DNA from: Myxococcales bacterium
GTDB lineage: Bacteria > Myxococcota_A > Bradymonadia > UBA7976 > UBA1532
DNA length: 51,747 nucleotides
Reading direction: 5' to 3'
NCBI GenBank assembly: GCA_002731825.1
Contig: PCCS01000017.1
Location: 191,705-243,451 of the forward strand
The stretch's first letter is position 1. Each line of letters opens with the position of its first letter. Of this stretch, positions 19,421 through 28,337 are shown piece by piece. The notes beneath the pieces are model-generated. The model had not been told where the DNA came from. It saw only the letters and a list, made by a program, of their open reading frames with translations, and made no database searches. Both the position numbers and the translations under genes were made by a program.

Positions 19421-20398
19421 ATGTCTAATGAAAAAAAAGCAAAGGCACAGGCCGGGATTAACATTGCGCTGATCAAGTATTGGGGCAAGAAGAACACTGA
19501 GCTTAACCAACCAGCGGTTGGAAGCCTGTCGTTGACGCTAGATACATTCACAACAGAGACAACAGTCCATTTCAGTGATGCCTGTGCAAAAGATACGTTC
19601 ACACTCAATGGCTCCACCCGCGACGACAACCGAGTCAGCTCACTTCTCCATGACATTCGCCGTATTGCAGCCGTCCGAGAGTGCGCGACAGTCACCAGTG
19701 TAAACCGGGTTCCAACGGCGTCAGGACTGGCCAGCTCAGCGAGTGGAACAGCTGCACTTGTCACGGCTGCATGGCATGCCGCCGGGTTGCCGACCGAAAA
19801 TCTGGTCCATAATCCAACTTTTCTCGACTTGGTAAGACGAGGATCCGGGTCAGCCCCGCGCTCGCTCTTGCCAGGGTTAGTTGAATTGGAGCGGGACTCC
19901 GGCCAGATCACGTCTCTTTGGAGCGGCTCGGATTGGCCGATTCGAATGGTTGTCGCGCAGGCGACTCAAGGGCCTAAGGAAATTTCATCCAGAGAGGGTA
20001 TGGCCATCACTCAAGCATCGAGTCCGTACTACAAAGCTTGGGTCGAGCAACACCCACGGCATTTAAGAGCAGCGCGCGACGCCATCGCCGGCAGAGACAT
20101 TGAGGCCCTTGGCCATCTCATGGAGGTCTCCACCATGCGGATGCACGCGTGTATGCTGGCGAGTGATCCACCCCTCCGGTATTTGAAAGGAGTTACCCTT
20201 CAAATGATGGACTGCATCGAGTCCCTGAGGCGTGGCGGCTTAGGTGCTTGGTATACGATGGACGCCGGTCCTCACGTGAAGGTTCTCTGCCTCGAGGATG
20301 ATGTCAGTGCTGTTGTCGATGCCTTATCTGAGCTGATTGACCACGACCGCATCAGCGTCGCGAAGCCCGGGCCGGGCGCGCACTGTATCGAGCCGTGA
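19421..20398 (+). CDS. mvaD: Diphosphomevalonate decarboxylase
   Basis: MvaD, 325 aa, GHMP-kinase superfamily. Converts mevalonate 5-diphosphate plus ATP into isopentenyl diphosphate. Seen: the family signature ALIKYWGK near the N-terminus, the phosphate-binding loop PTASGLASSASGTAAL, the substrate loop GSGSAPRSL (usually GSGSACRSL, so Cys is replaced by Pro), and YTMDAGPHVKVL holding the expected catalytic Asp. ATG 19421 gives the normal length; a TTG at 19382 in frame would overlap pepP. The stop overlaps the GTG start of the next gene (GTGA), so the two are translationally coupled. Confidence 0.94.
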   Translation: MSNEKKAKAQAGINIALIKYWGKKNTELNQPAVGSLSLTLDTFTTETTVHFSDACAKDTFTLNGSTRDDNRVSSLLHDIRRIAAVRECATVTSVNRVPTASGLASSASGTAALVTAAWHAAGLPTENLVHNPTFLDLVRRGSGSAPRSLLPGLVELERDSGQITSLWSGSDWPIRMVVAQATQGPKEISSREGMAITQASSPYYKAWVEQHPRHLRAARDAIAGRDIEALGHLMEVSTMRMHACMLASDPPLRYLKGVTLQMMDCIESLRRGGLGAWYTMDAGPHVKVLCLEDDVSAVVDALSELIDHDRISVAKPGPGAHCIEP

Positions 20399-21384
20399 TC
20401 AGCCAAGCACCAGGAAAAATCATCCTATTCGGCGAATACGCTGTTCTCGACGGATATGATGCACTGGTTATCGCTGTGGACAGATATGTCCAAACACGGA
20501 GCCGCCCCGGACAGACCCTACAGGTCGATGCGGGTCGATTTGGCCGGTACCCCACTAGTTCTCAAGGGGCAGAACTGCCATTCATAGACGATGTAATCAT
20601 GCAATTGGGCCTCGAAAAAGGCCTGTTCGAGCTGACATCCACTGGCTTTGAATGTGATCAAGGCAAACTGGGATTAGGGAGCAGTGCGGCATCCACGGTG
20701 TCATTTGTCGGCGCCGTTCTCGCGAGTTTGGACCGCGCGGTCACGCCAGAAAATGTCTATAAGATTGCACAGACAAGTCATCGTCGAGTTCAAGGACTGG
20801 GCAGTGGAACCGATGTGGCTGCCAGTTCGATAGGCGGCAGTCTTTGGTATAATTGGGATGGACGACCCGGCGGCCGTTTTAGCCATGACCAACGCGTCGA
20901 GACAGACTTCGGCATCGCTCACCTAACATCCATCACGTCTCCTATTGAGTCGGTTCTCACTGTTTGGACGGGACAGCCGGCCAGCACGAGGCGCTTGGTA
21001 GAAGCTGTTCACACGCACAGAGAGTCCAAGGTCTATTCTCACTGTATGGCTCAATTGGGGGACTCAGCAGTCACTGGATATGCAGGCTGGACGCAAGGCC
21101 AACGGAGCCAATTGATGGGCGCGATGGAGATGGCGAACGACGCTGCCTTAACACTCAGTCAACTAACATGCGTTCCCCTCTGGACCGACACCCATCAAAA
21201 GCTGTCGGATTATGTGGGCGATCGAGGCCGAGTGAAAATGACCGGAGCAGGCGGCGGTGACCTAACATGGGTCCTGGGGTCGACCCTAGACATCGAACAT
21301 GCGTTGGAAGCAGAGTTCACCGAGATGGGCTACCTGTGTTTTCGAATGAAGGTCGACACGGACGGCCTTAGTTTACGTGAGTAA
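20395..21384 (+). CDS. mvaK2: Phosphomevalonate kinase
   Basis: A 329-aa GHMP kinase best read as phosphomevalonate kinase, which phosphorylates mevalonate 5-phosphate to the diphosphate. It starts with GTG at 20395, overlapping the mvaD stop by 4 nt. Motifs: APGKIILFGEYAVLDGYDAL at the N-terminus (motif 1), KLGLGSSAASTVS (ATP loop), QGLGSGTDVAASSIGG, which distinguishes phosphomevalonate kinases, and KMTGAGGGDLTWVL (motif 3). Its context between mvaD and the mevalonate kinase gene supports the assignment. Its last 17 bases overlap the 3' end of the opposite-strand mevalonate kinase gene. Confidence 0.9.
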   Translation: MISQAPGKIILFGEYAVLDGYDALVIAVDRYVQTRSRPGQTLQVDAGRFGRYPTSSQGAELPFIDDVIMQLGLEKGLFELTSTGFECDQGKLGLGSSAASTVSFVGAVLASLDRAVTPENVYKIAQTSHRRVQGLGSGTDVAASSIGGSLWYNWDGRPGGRFSHDQRVETDFGIAHLTSITSPIESVLTVWTGQPASTRRLVEAVHTHRESKVYSHCMAQLGDSAVTGYAGWTQGQRSQLMGAMEMANDAALTLSQLTCVPLWTDTHQKLSDYVGDRGRVKMTGAGGGDLTWVLGSTLDIEHALEAEFTEMGYLCFRMKVDTDGLSLRE

Positions 21385-22315
21385 AAAGCGCTGAAAAACC
21401 CGCTTTAGCGATTGCCTCAACAACCCGACGTGGTTCTTTGGGACAGAGAGCAATCACGGCCCCGCCTTGGCCTGCGCCCGTCAGTTTCGCACCCAGTGCG
21501 CCTTCAGCAAGCGCGATATCAACCATCTGGTCATTACTTGGGTCGCTTACGCCACACGCCTGAAGGCATTTGTGGTTTTCTTGGAAGAGATGGCCCAACT
21601 GCGCCAAGTCGCCCGCCTCCAACGCCTTCCTACCAGCAAGACTGATGTCACCCATAGCGGTAAACAAGCGGTCATACTTACTCGGCGACTGTGTCCATCG
21701 AGTCCGGAGAGAGCGGACCGCTTCAGCTGTAGTCCCTCGCCTCGGTGTCCACGCAACCACCAGTGGAATTGTCGTCTTTAAATCGATGGTTTCGAAGGTT
21801 GGTCTCTCACCGGCGACAAAATATAGGCACCGCCCAGTTGCAGCCACAGTGTGATCGAGCCCACTGGGATTTCCATGAAATAGGGTCTCGATTTCTTGTG
21901 CATGAGCTAAGAGATCTGATTCACTCAATTGGCGCCTTTGAAAATCGGCTAGGCCTCGCAAAAGAGAGACGGCAAAAGCGGCACTGCTACCAAGGCCAAC
22001 ACCCAGGGGTAATTCGCCATCGATTGTTACGGAAAACCTCTGGTCTGCTGATAAATCAACAGCGCGCATCGCAATGGCAAAAGCGCGGTCCATACCCCCT
22101 GCGTCAGCCTGAGAATTTGGCGCCACGGACAAGCCACCCCCCGTCCATCTAGGGATTTGTAAACGGGGCTCATTCCCAGTCTCGATGACCGTTGCCCCCA
22201 ACCCGTGCCCTAAGGCGGCAGCGATGGCTGGTTGACCGTACACAACAGAATGCTCACCAAATAAAATCACCTTACCCGGCGCGGCACCGCGACCAACATG
22301 TCTTCGGATCTCCAT
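21368..22315 (-). CDS. mvaK1: Mevalonate kinase
   Basis: A 315-aa GHMP kinase; phosphorylates mevalonate at O5 using ATP. Motifs: APGKVILFGEHSVVYGQPAI (motif 1, with the HSVVYG typical of mevalonate kinases), LPLGVGLGSSAAFAVSLLR (ATP loop), NPSGLDHTVAATG (with the catalytic Asp), and AKLTGAGQGGAVIAL (motif 3). The start ATG overlaps the stop of the HMG-CoA reductase gene by one base (TGATG), so the two are coupled. It is the last gene of the minus-strand operon elbB-fni-mvaA-mvaK1 and runs 17 bp into the 3' end of mvaK2 on the other strand. Confidence 0.94.
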   Translation of the reverse strand: MEIRRHVGRGAAPGKVILFGEHSVVYGQPAIAAALGHGLGATVIETGNEPRLQIPRWTGGGLSVAPNSQADAGGMDRAFAIAMRAVDLSADQRFSVTIDGELPLGVGLGSSAAFAVSLLRGLADFQRRQLSESDLLAHAQEIETLFHGNPSGLDHTVAATGRCLYFVAGERPTFETIDLKTTIPLVVAWTPRRGTTAEAVRSLRTRWTQSPSKYDRLFTAMGDISLAGRKALEAGDLAQLGHLFQENHKCLQACGVSDPSNDQMVDIALAEGALGAKLTGAGQGGAVIALCPKEPRRVVEAIAKAGFSALFTHVN

Positions 22316-23592
22316 CAGCTCTCGTCCTCCAACTCAGCGGCGATAGCGGCGGCCGCCGCAGGTTTGATCTCGCCGCGTGCGATGATCCGAGCGGCAACTT
22401 GGTCAATCAGCTTTTCGCTGACCCCGGCCGCGAGGGCCGCTTGGCGAGCATGAAGAGACATATGGCCTCGTTGAATGCCCTCTGTGGCGAGTGCTTTCAA
22501 AGCACCCATATTTTGGGCCAACCCAACGGCAGCCATCACCATAGCCAACTCGCGGGCCGAATCGACTGCGAGAATTTTACGTAAGACACCAACGGTTGGA
22601 TGGACTCGTGTAGACCCTCCGACCGTACCGATGGCCATGGGTAATTCGATTTCACCTCTCAAATAGTCCTCGTCTCGCCACCACTTGGTGAGCGACGTGT
22701 AGCGACCACCGCGGGCGGCATAGGCATGTGCACCCGCTTCAACACTGCGCCAATCGTTACCCGTTGCCACGGCAACAGCGTCGACTCCATTCATAACGCC
22801 TTTGTTGTGTGTGGCGGCTCGATACGGATCAATGGCCGCAAATTTATAGGCTTGTACGATGCCTTCGACGACCTCAGCGCCTGAAAACCCCTTCCCCGCT
22901 AATGCGCTCTCATGAACTCGGCAGCTGGCTCTTGCGCAGCGTCGGTCGGCAAGGTTGCTCAGAATGCGTAAATAAACCTGACCGCCGGTGAGTTCTTCGA
23001 CAAGAGGCGCGATGCCTTCGGCCATCGAGTTGACAGCGTTTGCACCCATGGCATCAACGCAATCCACCAGCAGATGCAAAACCAGCATTCGATACGGAGC
23101 ATCAAAATGACGAATTTCGATGCCGTGGGCACCACCGCCTCGAGCGATCATGTTCGGGTTCTTGGAATTTGCCAGAGCCAGTATCTGGGCCTCGGCCGCA
23201 AGTAAAGCCTCCGCTGCGTGAGCATGGTCGGGTACGTTGACGACTTGGACCTGGGCGATCATAATCCCGGCATCAGCATCCGCATCGAAGCCGCCATTTT
23301 GTCTGACAAGTTTGGCCATGTTGCTCACGGCAGCAACGACGGAGGGCTCTTCGACCACCATCGGTACGATATAATCGCGTCCATTCATCTGAAAATTAAG
23401 GCCCAGGCCGACCGGTAGCGCGAAGACACCGACACAATTCTCAACCATCTTATCGGCGCGAACAGGATCGAGGCTAGAGCCATTAGATAAAATGTCGAGG
23501 TCGCCGTCTGTCAAGCCCAGCCTGTCTTTGATTTCGGCATGCCGAGCATCGATTGGCAACCGATAAAACCCCGGAATTCGAGAATCGATCAT
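22315..23592 (-). CDS. mvaA: Hydroxymethylglutaryl-CoA reductase, class II
   Basis: A 425-aa class II HMG-CoA reductase like that of Pseudomonas mevalonii (428 aa). In the pathway direction it reduces HMG-CoA to mevalonate. ATG 23592 is chosen because it overlaps the upstream stop as ATGA and gives an N-terminus (MIDSRIPGFYRLP) that aligns with class II enzymes; the frame is open nine codons further. Seen: substrate and catalytic Glu in VPMVVEEPSVVAAVS (about 81-82), catalytic Lys in HNKGVMNG, Asp in ATGNDWR, and C-terminal His in HMSLHARQAALAAG. No N-terminal membrane anchor, as expected for the bacterial class. Cofactor preference (NADH or NADPH) cannot be read safely. Confidence 0.95.
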   Translation of the reverse strand: MIDSRIPGFYRLPIDARHAEIKDRLGLTDGDLDILSNGSSLDPVRADKMVENCVGVFALPVGLGLNFQMNGRDYIVPMVVEEPSVVAAVSNMAKLVRQNGGFDADADAGIMIAQVQVVNVPDHAHAAEALLAAEAQILALANSKNPNMIARGGGAHGIEIRHFDAPYRMLVLHLLVDCVDAMGANAVNSMAEGIAPLVEELTGGQVYLRILSNLADRRCARASCRVHESALAGKGFSGAEVVEGIVQAYKFAAIDPYRAATHNKGVMNGVDAVAVATGNDWRSVEAGAHAYAARGGRYTSLTKWWRDEDYLRGEIELPMAIGTVGGSTRVHPTVGVLRKILAVDSARELAMVMAAVGLAQNMGALKALATEGIQRGHMSLHARQAALAAGVSEKLIDQVAARIIARGEIKPAAAAAIAAELEDES

Positions 23593-24653
23593 GGCCCAGT
23601 CTCGTCTAAAGTCAGCCACTGCTGTAAGCGAGGTCCCATTAATTTGTGCCTTTCGGCCAACTCGTTCGGTCGTCTACATCCTGTCAAGGCCATGGCTGTA
23701 CGAAGACCGGCGACCAATGTCTCTAAAAACGCGGTGGCTCCAGACTCGCCACCGCTTAAGAAAGCTTGAAGGACGGGTCTTGCCGTGCCGGCTATCGATG
23801 CCCCGAGTGCAAGTGCTTTAGCCGCTTTCAAACCAGAGTCGACACCACCCGATGAAATAATTTGTGCGCCCCCAATTCGACTGGCTAAAGCGGTGGCCGC
23901 AAGGGTCGGTATGCCCCACTCGGCAAACGTTTCGCCGAGTTCGGCCAATTGACCGGTCGCCCGCAACGCTTCGACCTTGACCCAACTCGTCCCACCGGAC
24001 CCGCTGACATCGATGGCTGGCACACCCAATTCGACCAAACGGCGAAATTGATCTGGCCCAATTCCGCAGCCACATTCCTTGACCAAAACATGTCCATCCA
24101 GGGCATCGACAAGACGGCCTATGGTGTCAAATCCGCCTCGGAAATCGCTGTCAGCATCAGCACCAGGCTGACACAGTTCCATGGCAGCATTTAAATGAAT
24201 GGCGATGTAGTCGGCACCAATGCTCTTCATTAATTCGGACACTTTGGCCGGTCCGAGATCCCGCGCTTGATTGACACCAAGGTTGCCGAATAAGACAAGA
24301 TTGGGCGCGATGTCACGAACCGAATACGTTCGTACAGCATCGGGTGTATCTGTCAGTAGCCTCTGAGACCCAACCCCGAAAGCAAGCCCCAAGTTTTCAC
24401 AAACACGCGCGATACCGCGATTAATTTCGCCTGCTTTGTCAGGGCCCCCTGTCATACCCGTCACCATCAAGGGCGCGGCAAGTGTCGACTTGATTAGGGG
24501 CGTCGTAAGGTCAATTTCATGCATCGCCATTTCAGGCAGAGCATTATGAACGAGCGTCACGTCATCGAATAGGCCTTGATGGCTTTTGAAAACCGCTCGG
24601 TCATCCGCACAATGGGCGATGTGATCTAATTTTCGCTGATGTCTATCGGTCAT
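23589..24653 (-). CDS. fni: Type 2 isopentenyl-diphosphate delta-isomerase
   Basis: A 354-aa FMN- and NAD(P)H-dependent IPP isomerase (Idi-2). Interconverts isopentenyl and dimethylallyl diphosphate. A GAGGG Shine-Dalgarno lies 4 nt before the ATG. Seen: N-terminal RKLDHIAHC, flavin-site MVTGMTGG, NLGVNQARD, the substrate block IHLNAAMELCQP, VKECGCGIG, and VSGSGGTSW and SSGGVDSGL for the phosphate of FMN. Length and order match the family. Its stop overlaps the mvaA start. In many bacteria and archaea fni sits inside mevalonate operons as here. No type 1 isomerase gene is in the window. Confidence 0.95.
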   Translation of the reverse strand: MTDRHQRKLDHIAHCADDRAVFKSHQGLFDDVTLVHNALPEMAMHEIDLTTPLIKSTLAAPLMVTGMTGGPDKAGEINRGIARVCENLGLAFGVGSQRLLTDTPDAVRTYSVRDIAPNLVLFGNLGVNQARDLGPAKVSELMKSIGADYIAIHLNAAMELCQPGADADSDFRGGFDTIGRLVDALDGHVLVKECGCGIGPDQFRRLVELGVPAIDVSGSGGTSWVKVEALRATGQLAELGETFAEWGIPTLAATALASRIGGAQIISSGGVDSGLKAAKALALGASIAGTARPVLQAFLSGGESGATAFLETLVAGLRTAMALTGCRRPNELAERHKLMGPRLQQWLTLDETGP

Positions 24654-24723
24654 TGCACCCTCTTGCCCCTGGTCTCGAGTTGATTGGCGTCATTCTAGGG
24701 TTAGTGATTGAATCCAAAGAAGT

Positions 24724-25389
24724 CTAGCAACGGTCGAGAACCGTAGCGATGAGTCGGTCGATTCCAGCATGAACCTTGGCGATGGATGGACCAACCATAT
24801 ACGCCGGTGTCGAGACAACATTGTTGGCTTCGTCTATGTGGATTTCTCCAGGGTTGGTATCGATGTGTTGAGCCCCCATAGCCCGGATGGCATCGGCTGT
24901 CCCCTGATCGGATCCGATGGTGACTTCTACACTGTGGTCTGGACCGAGGATCTTCGCCGCGATGGCGGGCGCAATACAAATGAAGCCCAAGGGTTTACCT
25001 GAACTGTGGATGGCTCGGATCAGATTGGCGACATCTTCATCAACGCTCATGTCGGGACCCTCTGTGGCAAAATTGCATAGATTCTTGGCCGCCCCAAATC
25101 CACCCGGTATCACAAGAGCGTCCAATTCTCCGGCATCGACGGTCGCGATGTCGACGATGGCACCTCGAGCAATACGAGCAGATTCGATCATCACGTTTCG
25201 CGTCTGACCGTCTGCGGGTGCCTCGGCTAGATGGTCAACGACATGCATCTGCTCTTTGTCCGGCGCCATTACGATGGTCTCGGCACCACGTTGGTCCAGG
25301 GCAAGCAAGGTGCAGACGGCCTCTTGAATTTCTGCACCGTCTAGCCAGCCACATCCAGCGAGAATAACGCCTACGTTTTTCGATTTCAT
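24724..25389 (-). CDS. elbB: ElbB-type DJ-1/PfpI-superfamily protein
   Basis: A 221-aa ElbB homologue (E. coli 217 aa). The family belongs to the DJ-1/PfpI fold; E. coli ElbB has reported glyoxalase III-type activity and was linked to isoprenoid yield. Seen: VILAGCGWLDGAEIQEAV at the N-terminus, VIPGGFGAAKNL, and the nucleophile-elbow Cys in GFICIAPAI. ATG 25389 is selected because GGGGAG lies 7 nt upstream; the frame is open five codons further. It is the first gene of the minus-strand mevalonate operon, 70 bp ahead of fni. That position is independent evidence for a link to isoprenoid metabolism, although the biochemical role is unsettled. Confidence 0.92.
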   Translation of the reverse strand: MKSKNVGVILAGCGWLDGAEIQEAVCTLLALDQRGAETIVMAPDKEQMHVVDHLAEAPADGQTRNVMIESARIARGAIVDIATVDAGELDALVIPGGFGAAKNLCNFATEGPDMSVDEDVANLIRAIHSSGKPLGFICIAPAIAAKILGPDHSVEVTIGSDQGTADAIRAMGAQHIDTNPGEIHIDEANNVVSTPAYMVGPSIAKVHAGIDRLIATVLDRC

Positions 25390-25510
25390 GCTCTGTCTCC
25401 CCACGTCATCATTTTGCTGTTCATATTTGGTACGAATTAGAATCGGTTTTCAAGCCCCGTATGAGGTATTCGACTCGTGTTGCTGGAAAAGTAAGACAAA
25501 GACTGGCGGC

Positions 25511-27013
25511 ATGCAGTATCGTGATGGCATGCGGTACCTACTGGCCTATTTATCAATCTGTTTCTCAGCGTGCGTCAGCGGAGATTTACCCGCGGGGTTC
25601 GACGCGGGAAATGGACAGAGTCCGGGGGGTGGAGGTGACCAGGAATGTTCCCCTGGCAGCCGGCAGTGCGTCGGTCAAAACAAGACACAGCTGTGTAATG
25701 ATCGTGGCCAATGGACAGTGCCTCGCAACTGTGTCAGCGGCAGTTGTCAGGACGGTATCTGCACCCGTTCCTGCGAAACGGCCTGTACACCTGGGGAAAC
25801 CCAGTGTCGCCCATCTGGCCTGCAAACCTGCGAACGAGGACCCGGTGAGTGCGGTGTTTGGGGCCAAACACAGCCATGTCCAGTGGACGAAGTGTGCCAA
25901 CCTGGCCGGGTTCGCTGCGAACCGGGACGGTGTAGTGATCAATGTGACGCAGGAACCCTGAGGTGTACGGGTGATGCGGCCTTCTCTCGTTGTGTGCAAG
26001 ATGGACAATGTACGCGTTGGTCGGATACTGAGGTCTGTCCATCCGGGCAATTATGCTCTGGTGGAGAGTGCCAGGGCGCGGGCCAACAATGCCGAGACAG
26101 CTGTACGGAAAACTCGGTGGTCTGCCTAGATGACTCATCCTTCCAGCAGTGCAGTCGGCAGGCCAATGCTTGTTTGGATTATAATGCACCGCAAAATTGT
26201 GCCGATGGACTCCGTTGTAACCGGGCGAACGGACAATGCGAAAATCCGTGTCCGTCTCCTCCCGAATGCCAGCTGGTTCGAGAAAGATGCTTTCAAGGCG
26301 GCATCCAAATCTGCGTACCCAACCAATTTAACGGCTGTCCAACATGGGGTGCCATTCAGCCTTGTGGGCCTGGACAAGTCTGTGACGGCCAACAATTAAG
26401 CTGTGTACAGGGGTGTGAGCCCGAGTGCAATCCAGGCAGCCGTCGGTGTGTCAATGACGGGTATCAAATCTGCTCTGACAATCAAGGGTGTGCTGTGTGG
26501 GGTGCAGTCGAACGGTGTCCCGGCGGACAGCAATGCCGAGGCGATGGGGAGTGTGCAAACGCATGCCGAGACGGTGAGACAGAAACTAGGGAATGTGGCC
26601 AATGTGGCGTAGAGCTTCGAGATTGTCTGAATGGAGACTGGGGCATTTGGCTCGCCTGCGAAGAACGCGGTGCCTGCCAACCCGGTGATGTTCAAGCGTG
26701 CGGTAATTGCGGGATTCGCTTCTGTGGTGATGATTGTCAATGGGAACCGTGCAGAAACGACGGGGTCTGCGCACCAGGAGAGGAACAGCCGTGCGGCGAG
26801 TGTGGTGTCCAAGTTTGCAATATGGATTGTGAATGGAACGGATGCGGTAATAGCAACGGCGCGCGCCGAGACTGCGGACAGTGTGGGTGGCAGTGGTGTC
26901 TACCCGGTGGGGTCTGGTCACAGGACTGCGAAGGGTATACGGATGAGCCGTGCCAAGAGAGCGGTCTATTTGGATATTGCTCGGAAGATGGCTTCTGTAT
27001 TTACGAAGTTTAA
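25511..27013 (+). CDS. Cys-rich repeat lipoprotein
   Basis: About 500 aa, secreted and very rich in Cys. The likely start is ATG 25511 (or 25529; neither has a clear Shine-Dalgarno). Both give a short signal peptide RYLLAYLSICFSAC. The open frame extends to 25388, but that would overlap the elbB start. After a Gly-rich linker, residues about 40-390 contain repeated units C-x-P-G-x-x-x-C...C-x-x-x-G-x-W/Q...C, EGF- or stigma-like disulfide knots. The last 140 residues have a second repeat, E-x-x-x-C-G-x-C-G-x-x...C...W-x-x-C, seen about four times. No enzymatic motif. Role inferred: surface adhesion or structural protein. Unrelated in sequence to the DUF4215 protein at the left edge, but similar in style. 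Confidence 0.78.
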   Translation: MQYRDGMRYLLAYLSICFSACVSGDLPAGFDAGNGQSPGGGGDQECSPGSRQCVGQNKTQLCNDRGQWTVPRNCVSGSCQDGICTRSCETACTPGETQCRPSGLQTCERGPGECGVWGQTQPCPVDEVCQPGRVRCEPGRCSDQCDAGTLRCTGDAAFSRCVQDGQCTRWSDTEVCPSGQLCSGGECQGAGQQCRDSCTENSVVCLDDSSFQQCSRQANACLDYNAPQNCADGLRCNRANGQCENPCPSPPECQLVRERCFQGGIQICVPNQFNGCPTWGAIQPCGPGQVCDGQQLSCVQGCEPECNPGSRRCVNDGYQICSDNQGCAVWGAVERCPGGQQCRGDGECANACRDGETETRECGQCGVELRDCLNGDWGIWLACEERGACQPGDVQACGNCGIRFCGDDCQWEPCRNDGVCAPGEEQPCGECGVQVCNMDCEWNGCGNSNGARRDCGQCGWQWCLPGGVWSQDCEGYTDEPCQESGLFGYCSEDGFCIYEV

Positions 27014-27031
27014 GATACGCAGACGAAGACC

Positions 27032-27955
27032 ATGAAAAGACCAATCATATTTTCCATACCGGGTTATGAGCATCTTCAAGACGCCTTACTTGATCGTCTG
27101 GATGCAGACCGAGGTGATGTTGAGCGTCGACAATTTGCCGATGGCGAGCGCTACCAAAGACTCATGCAGACCGTCGAAGGCCGACAAGTCATTCTGGTCG
27201 GTGGCACCCAGGATGATACATCGACACTCACCCTCTACGATTTGGCGTGCGCAATCACCAAATATGGTGCGCGACGGTTGCAAATGGTCCTCCCCTATTT
27301 TGGGTATTCAACCATGGAACGGGCGGTCCATTCTGGCGAGGTCGTTACCGCGAAGGCCCGAGCACGACTGCTGTCCGCAATCCCGCCTGCGAGCTACGGA
27401 AACTCGGTGTTCTTACTCGACCTACACAGTGAAGGCATCCCACACTATTTCGAAGATGGTCTCACGGCCATACATGTCTATGCGAAGACCATTCTCACCC
27501 CGGTCATTTCAGCCTTAGGCGGTCAGAACTTTGTACTCGGGAGTACAGATGCGGGTCGGGCAAAATGGATTGAATCACTGGCAAATGATTTGGGCGTTGA
27601 TGCCGCTTTCATCATCAAACGCCGCACACAAGACAACCAAACACGGGTCACAGCAATGAATGCTGATGTTGTCGGTCGAACGGTGGTCATCTACGATGAT
27701 ATGATTCGTTCAGGCGGCTCTCTTATCAGCGCCGCTGCGACCTACAAGGCCGCAGGCGCTCAAAATCAGATCGCCGTTTGTACCCATGGCGTGTTCACGC
27801 CGGGTGCCTACCAGCGTATTGTCGATTCAGGACTCTTCGATACGATCTTGGCGACGGATAGCCATCCCAATGCGGTTGAACTTCAGAGTGACGGTCTCGT
27901 CCTTGTTGAAACGGCTGATTTATTCGCTGAACACTTGGCGCTTTCATTCGGGTGA
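27032..27955 (+). CDS. Divergent ribose-phosphate pyrophosphokinase homologue
   Basis: A 307-aa member of the PRPP synthetase (Prs) family; canonical members transfer diphosphate from ATP to ribose 5-phosphate. The two-domain phosphoribosyltransferase-like fold is recognisable: FADGERYQRL near residue 36, PYFGYSTMERAVHSGEVVTAK (canonical PYFGYARQDRK...EPITAK), DLHSEGIPHYF with the ATP-site His, IIKRRTQDNQT as the catalytic flexible loop, and the PRPP loop VVIYDDMIRSGGSL. Departures from consensus: RQDR is TMER, and SPDxGG is STDAGR. It is therefore either a divergent isoform or an enzyme with altered regulation. It follows the Cys-rich gene by 18 bp. A canonical prs probably lies elsewhere. 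Confidence 0.82.
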   Translation: MKRPIIFSIPGYEHLQDALLDRLDADRGDVERRQFADGERYQRLMQTVEGRQVILVGGTQDDTSTLTLYDLACAITKYGARRLQMVLPYFGYSTMERAVHSGEVVTAKARARLLSAIPPASYGNSVFLLDLHSEGIPHYFEDGLTAIHVYAKTILTPVISALGGQNFVLGSTDAGRAKWIESLANDLGVDAAFIIKRRTQDNQTRVTAMNADVVGRTVVIYDDMIRSGGSLISAAATYKAAGAQNQIAVCTHGVFTPGAYQRIVDSGLFDTILATDSHPNAVELQSDGLVLVETADLFAEHLALSFG

Positions 27956-28337
27956 ATTGTTTTCTACAGGCCTGACTCAAAACACGCCTAGCCCATCATT
28001 GCCAAAATGGTTTCCCATTATTTTTTTCAAATAAAAACCGTCACATCTAGATGAGGAGATTGGGGGCTTGGTCAAGTCTATCAGCGGTCAATTTGAGTTC
28101 AAATTTGGCAAATAAAACTCTGGACAAGAAAATCCCTCCAGCCTGAAACGCGATAAAAACGGCCCTTGTATATTTTTTTTAACACTCCCGGCGTAACCGA
28201 ATGGGGTGGGTGTCGACTCTCTATACCATACGCACATCGTACAGCTTTAAGCCGCTCTGAGTTGGAGCCTTCGTGTTTGTCGATCCCCCTCCTCCCTTTC
28301 GACAGCCCGGTGGGCGACCCGACCGGCTCGGGGCGGC
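27956..28337. other. Convergent intergenic region, 382 bp
   Basis: Lies between the PRPP-synthetase homologue (+) and the second aminopeptidase P (-). It is more AT-rich than its neighbours, with T-tracts at 28021-28027 and around 28170-28180, and an inverted repeat AATTTGA-GT-TCAAATT (28090-28105). Apart from a weak terminator-like hairpin listed separately I see no gene or RNA. The part above 28180 is higher in GC and has no evident function. Confidence 0.5.
28006..28027 (+). terminator. Weak intrinsic terminator-like hairpin
   Basis: AATGG (28006-28010), loop TTTC, CCATT (28015-28019), then A and seven Ts (28021-28027), 50 bp after the PRPP-synthetase homologue stop. The 5-bp stem is short, so efficiency is doubtful. 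Confidence 0.4.

Noticed and set aside
23593-23619. Longer start for HMG-CoA reductase
   Set aside because: The start at 23592 gives the class II N-terminus and an ATGA overlap with the upstream stop.
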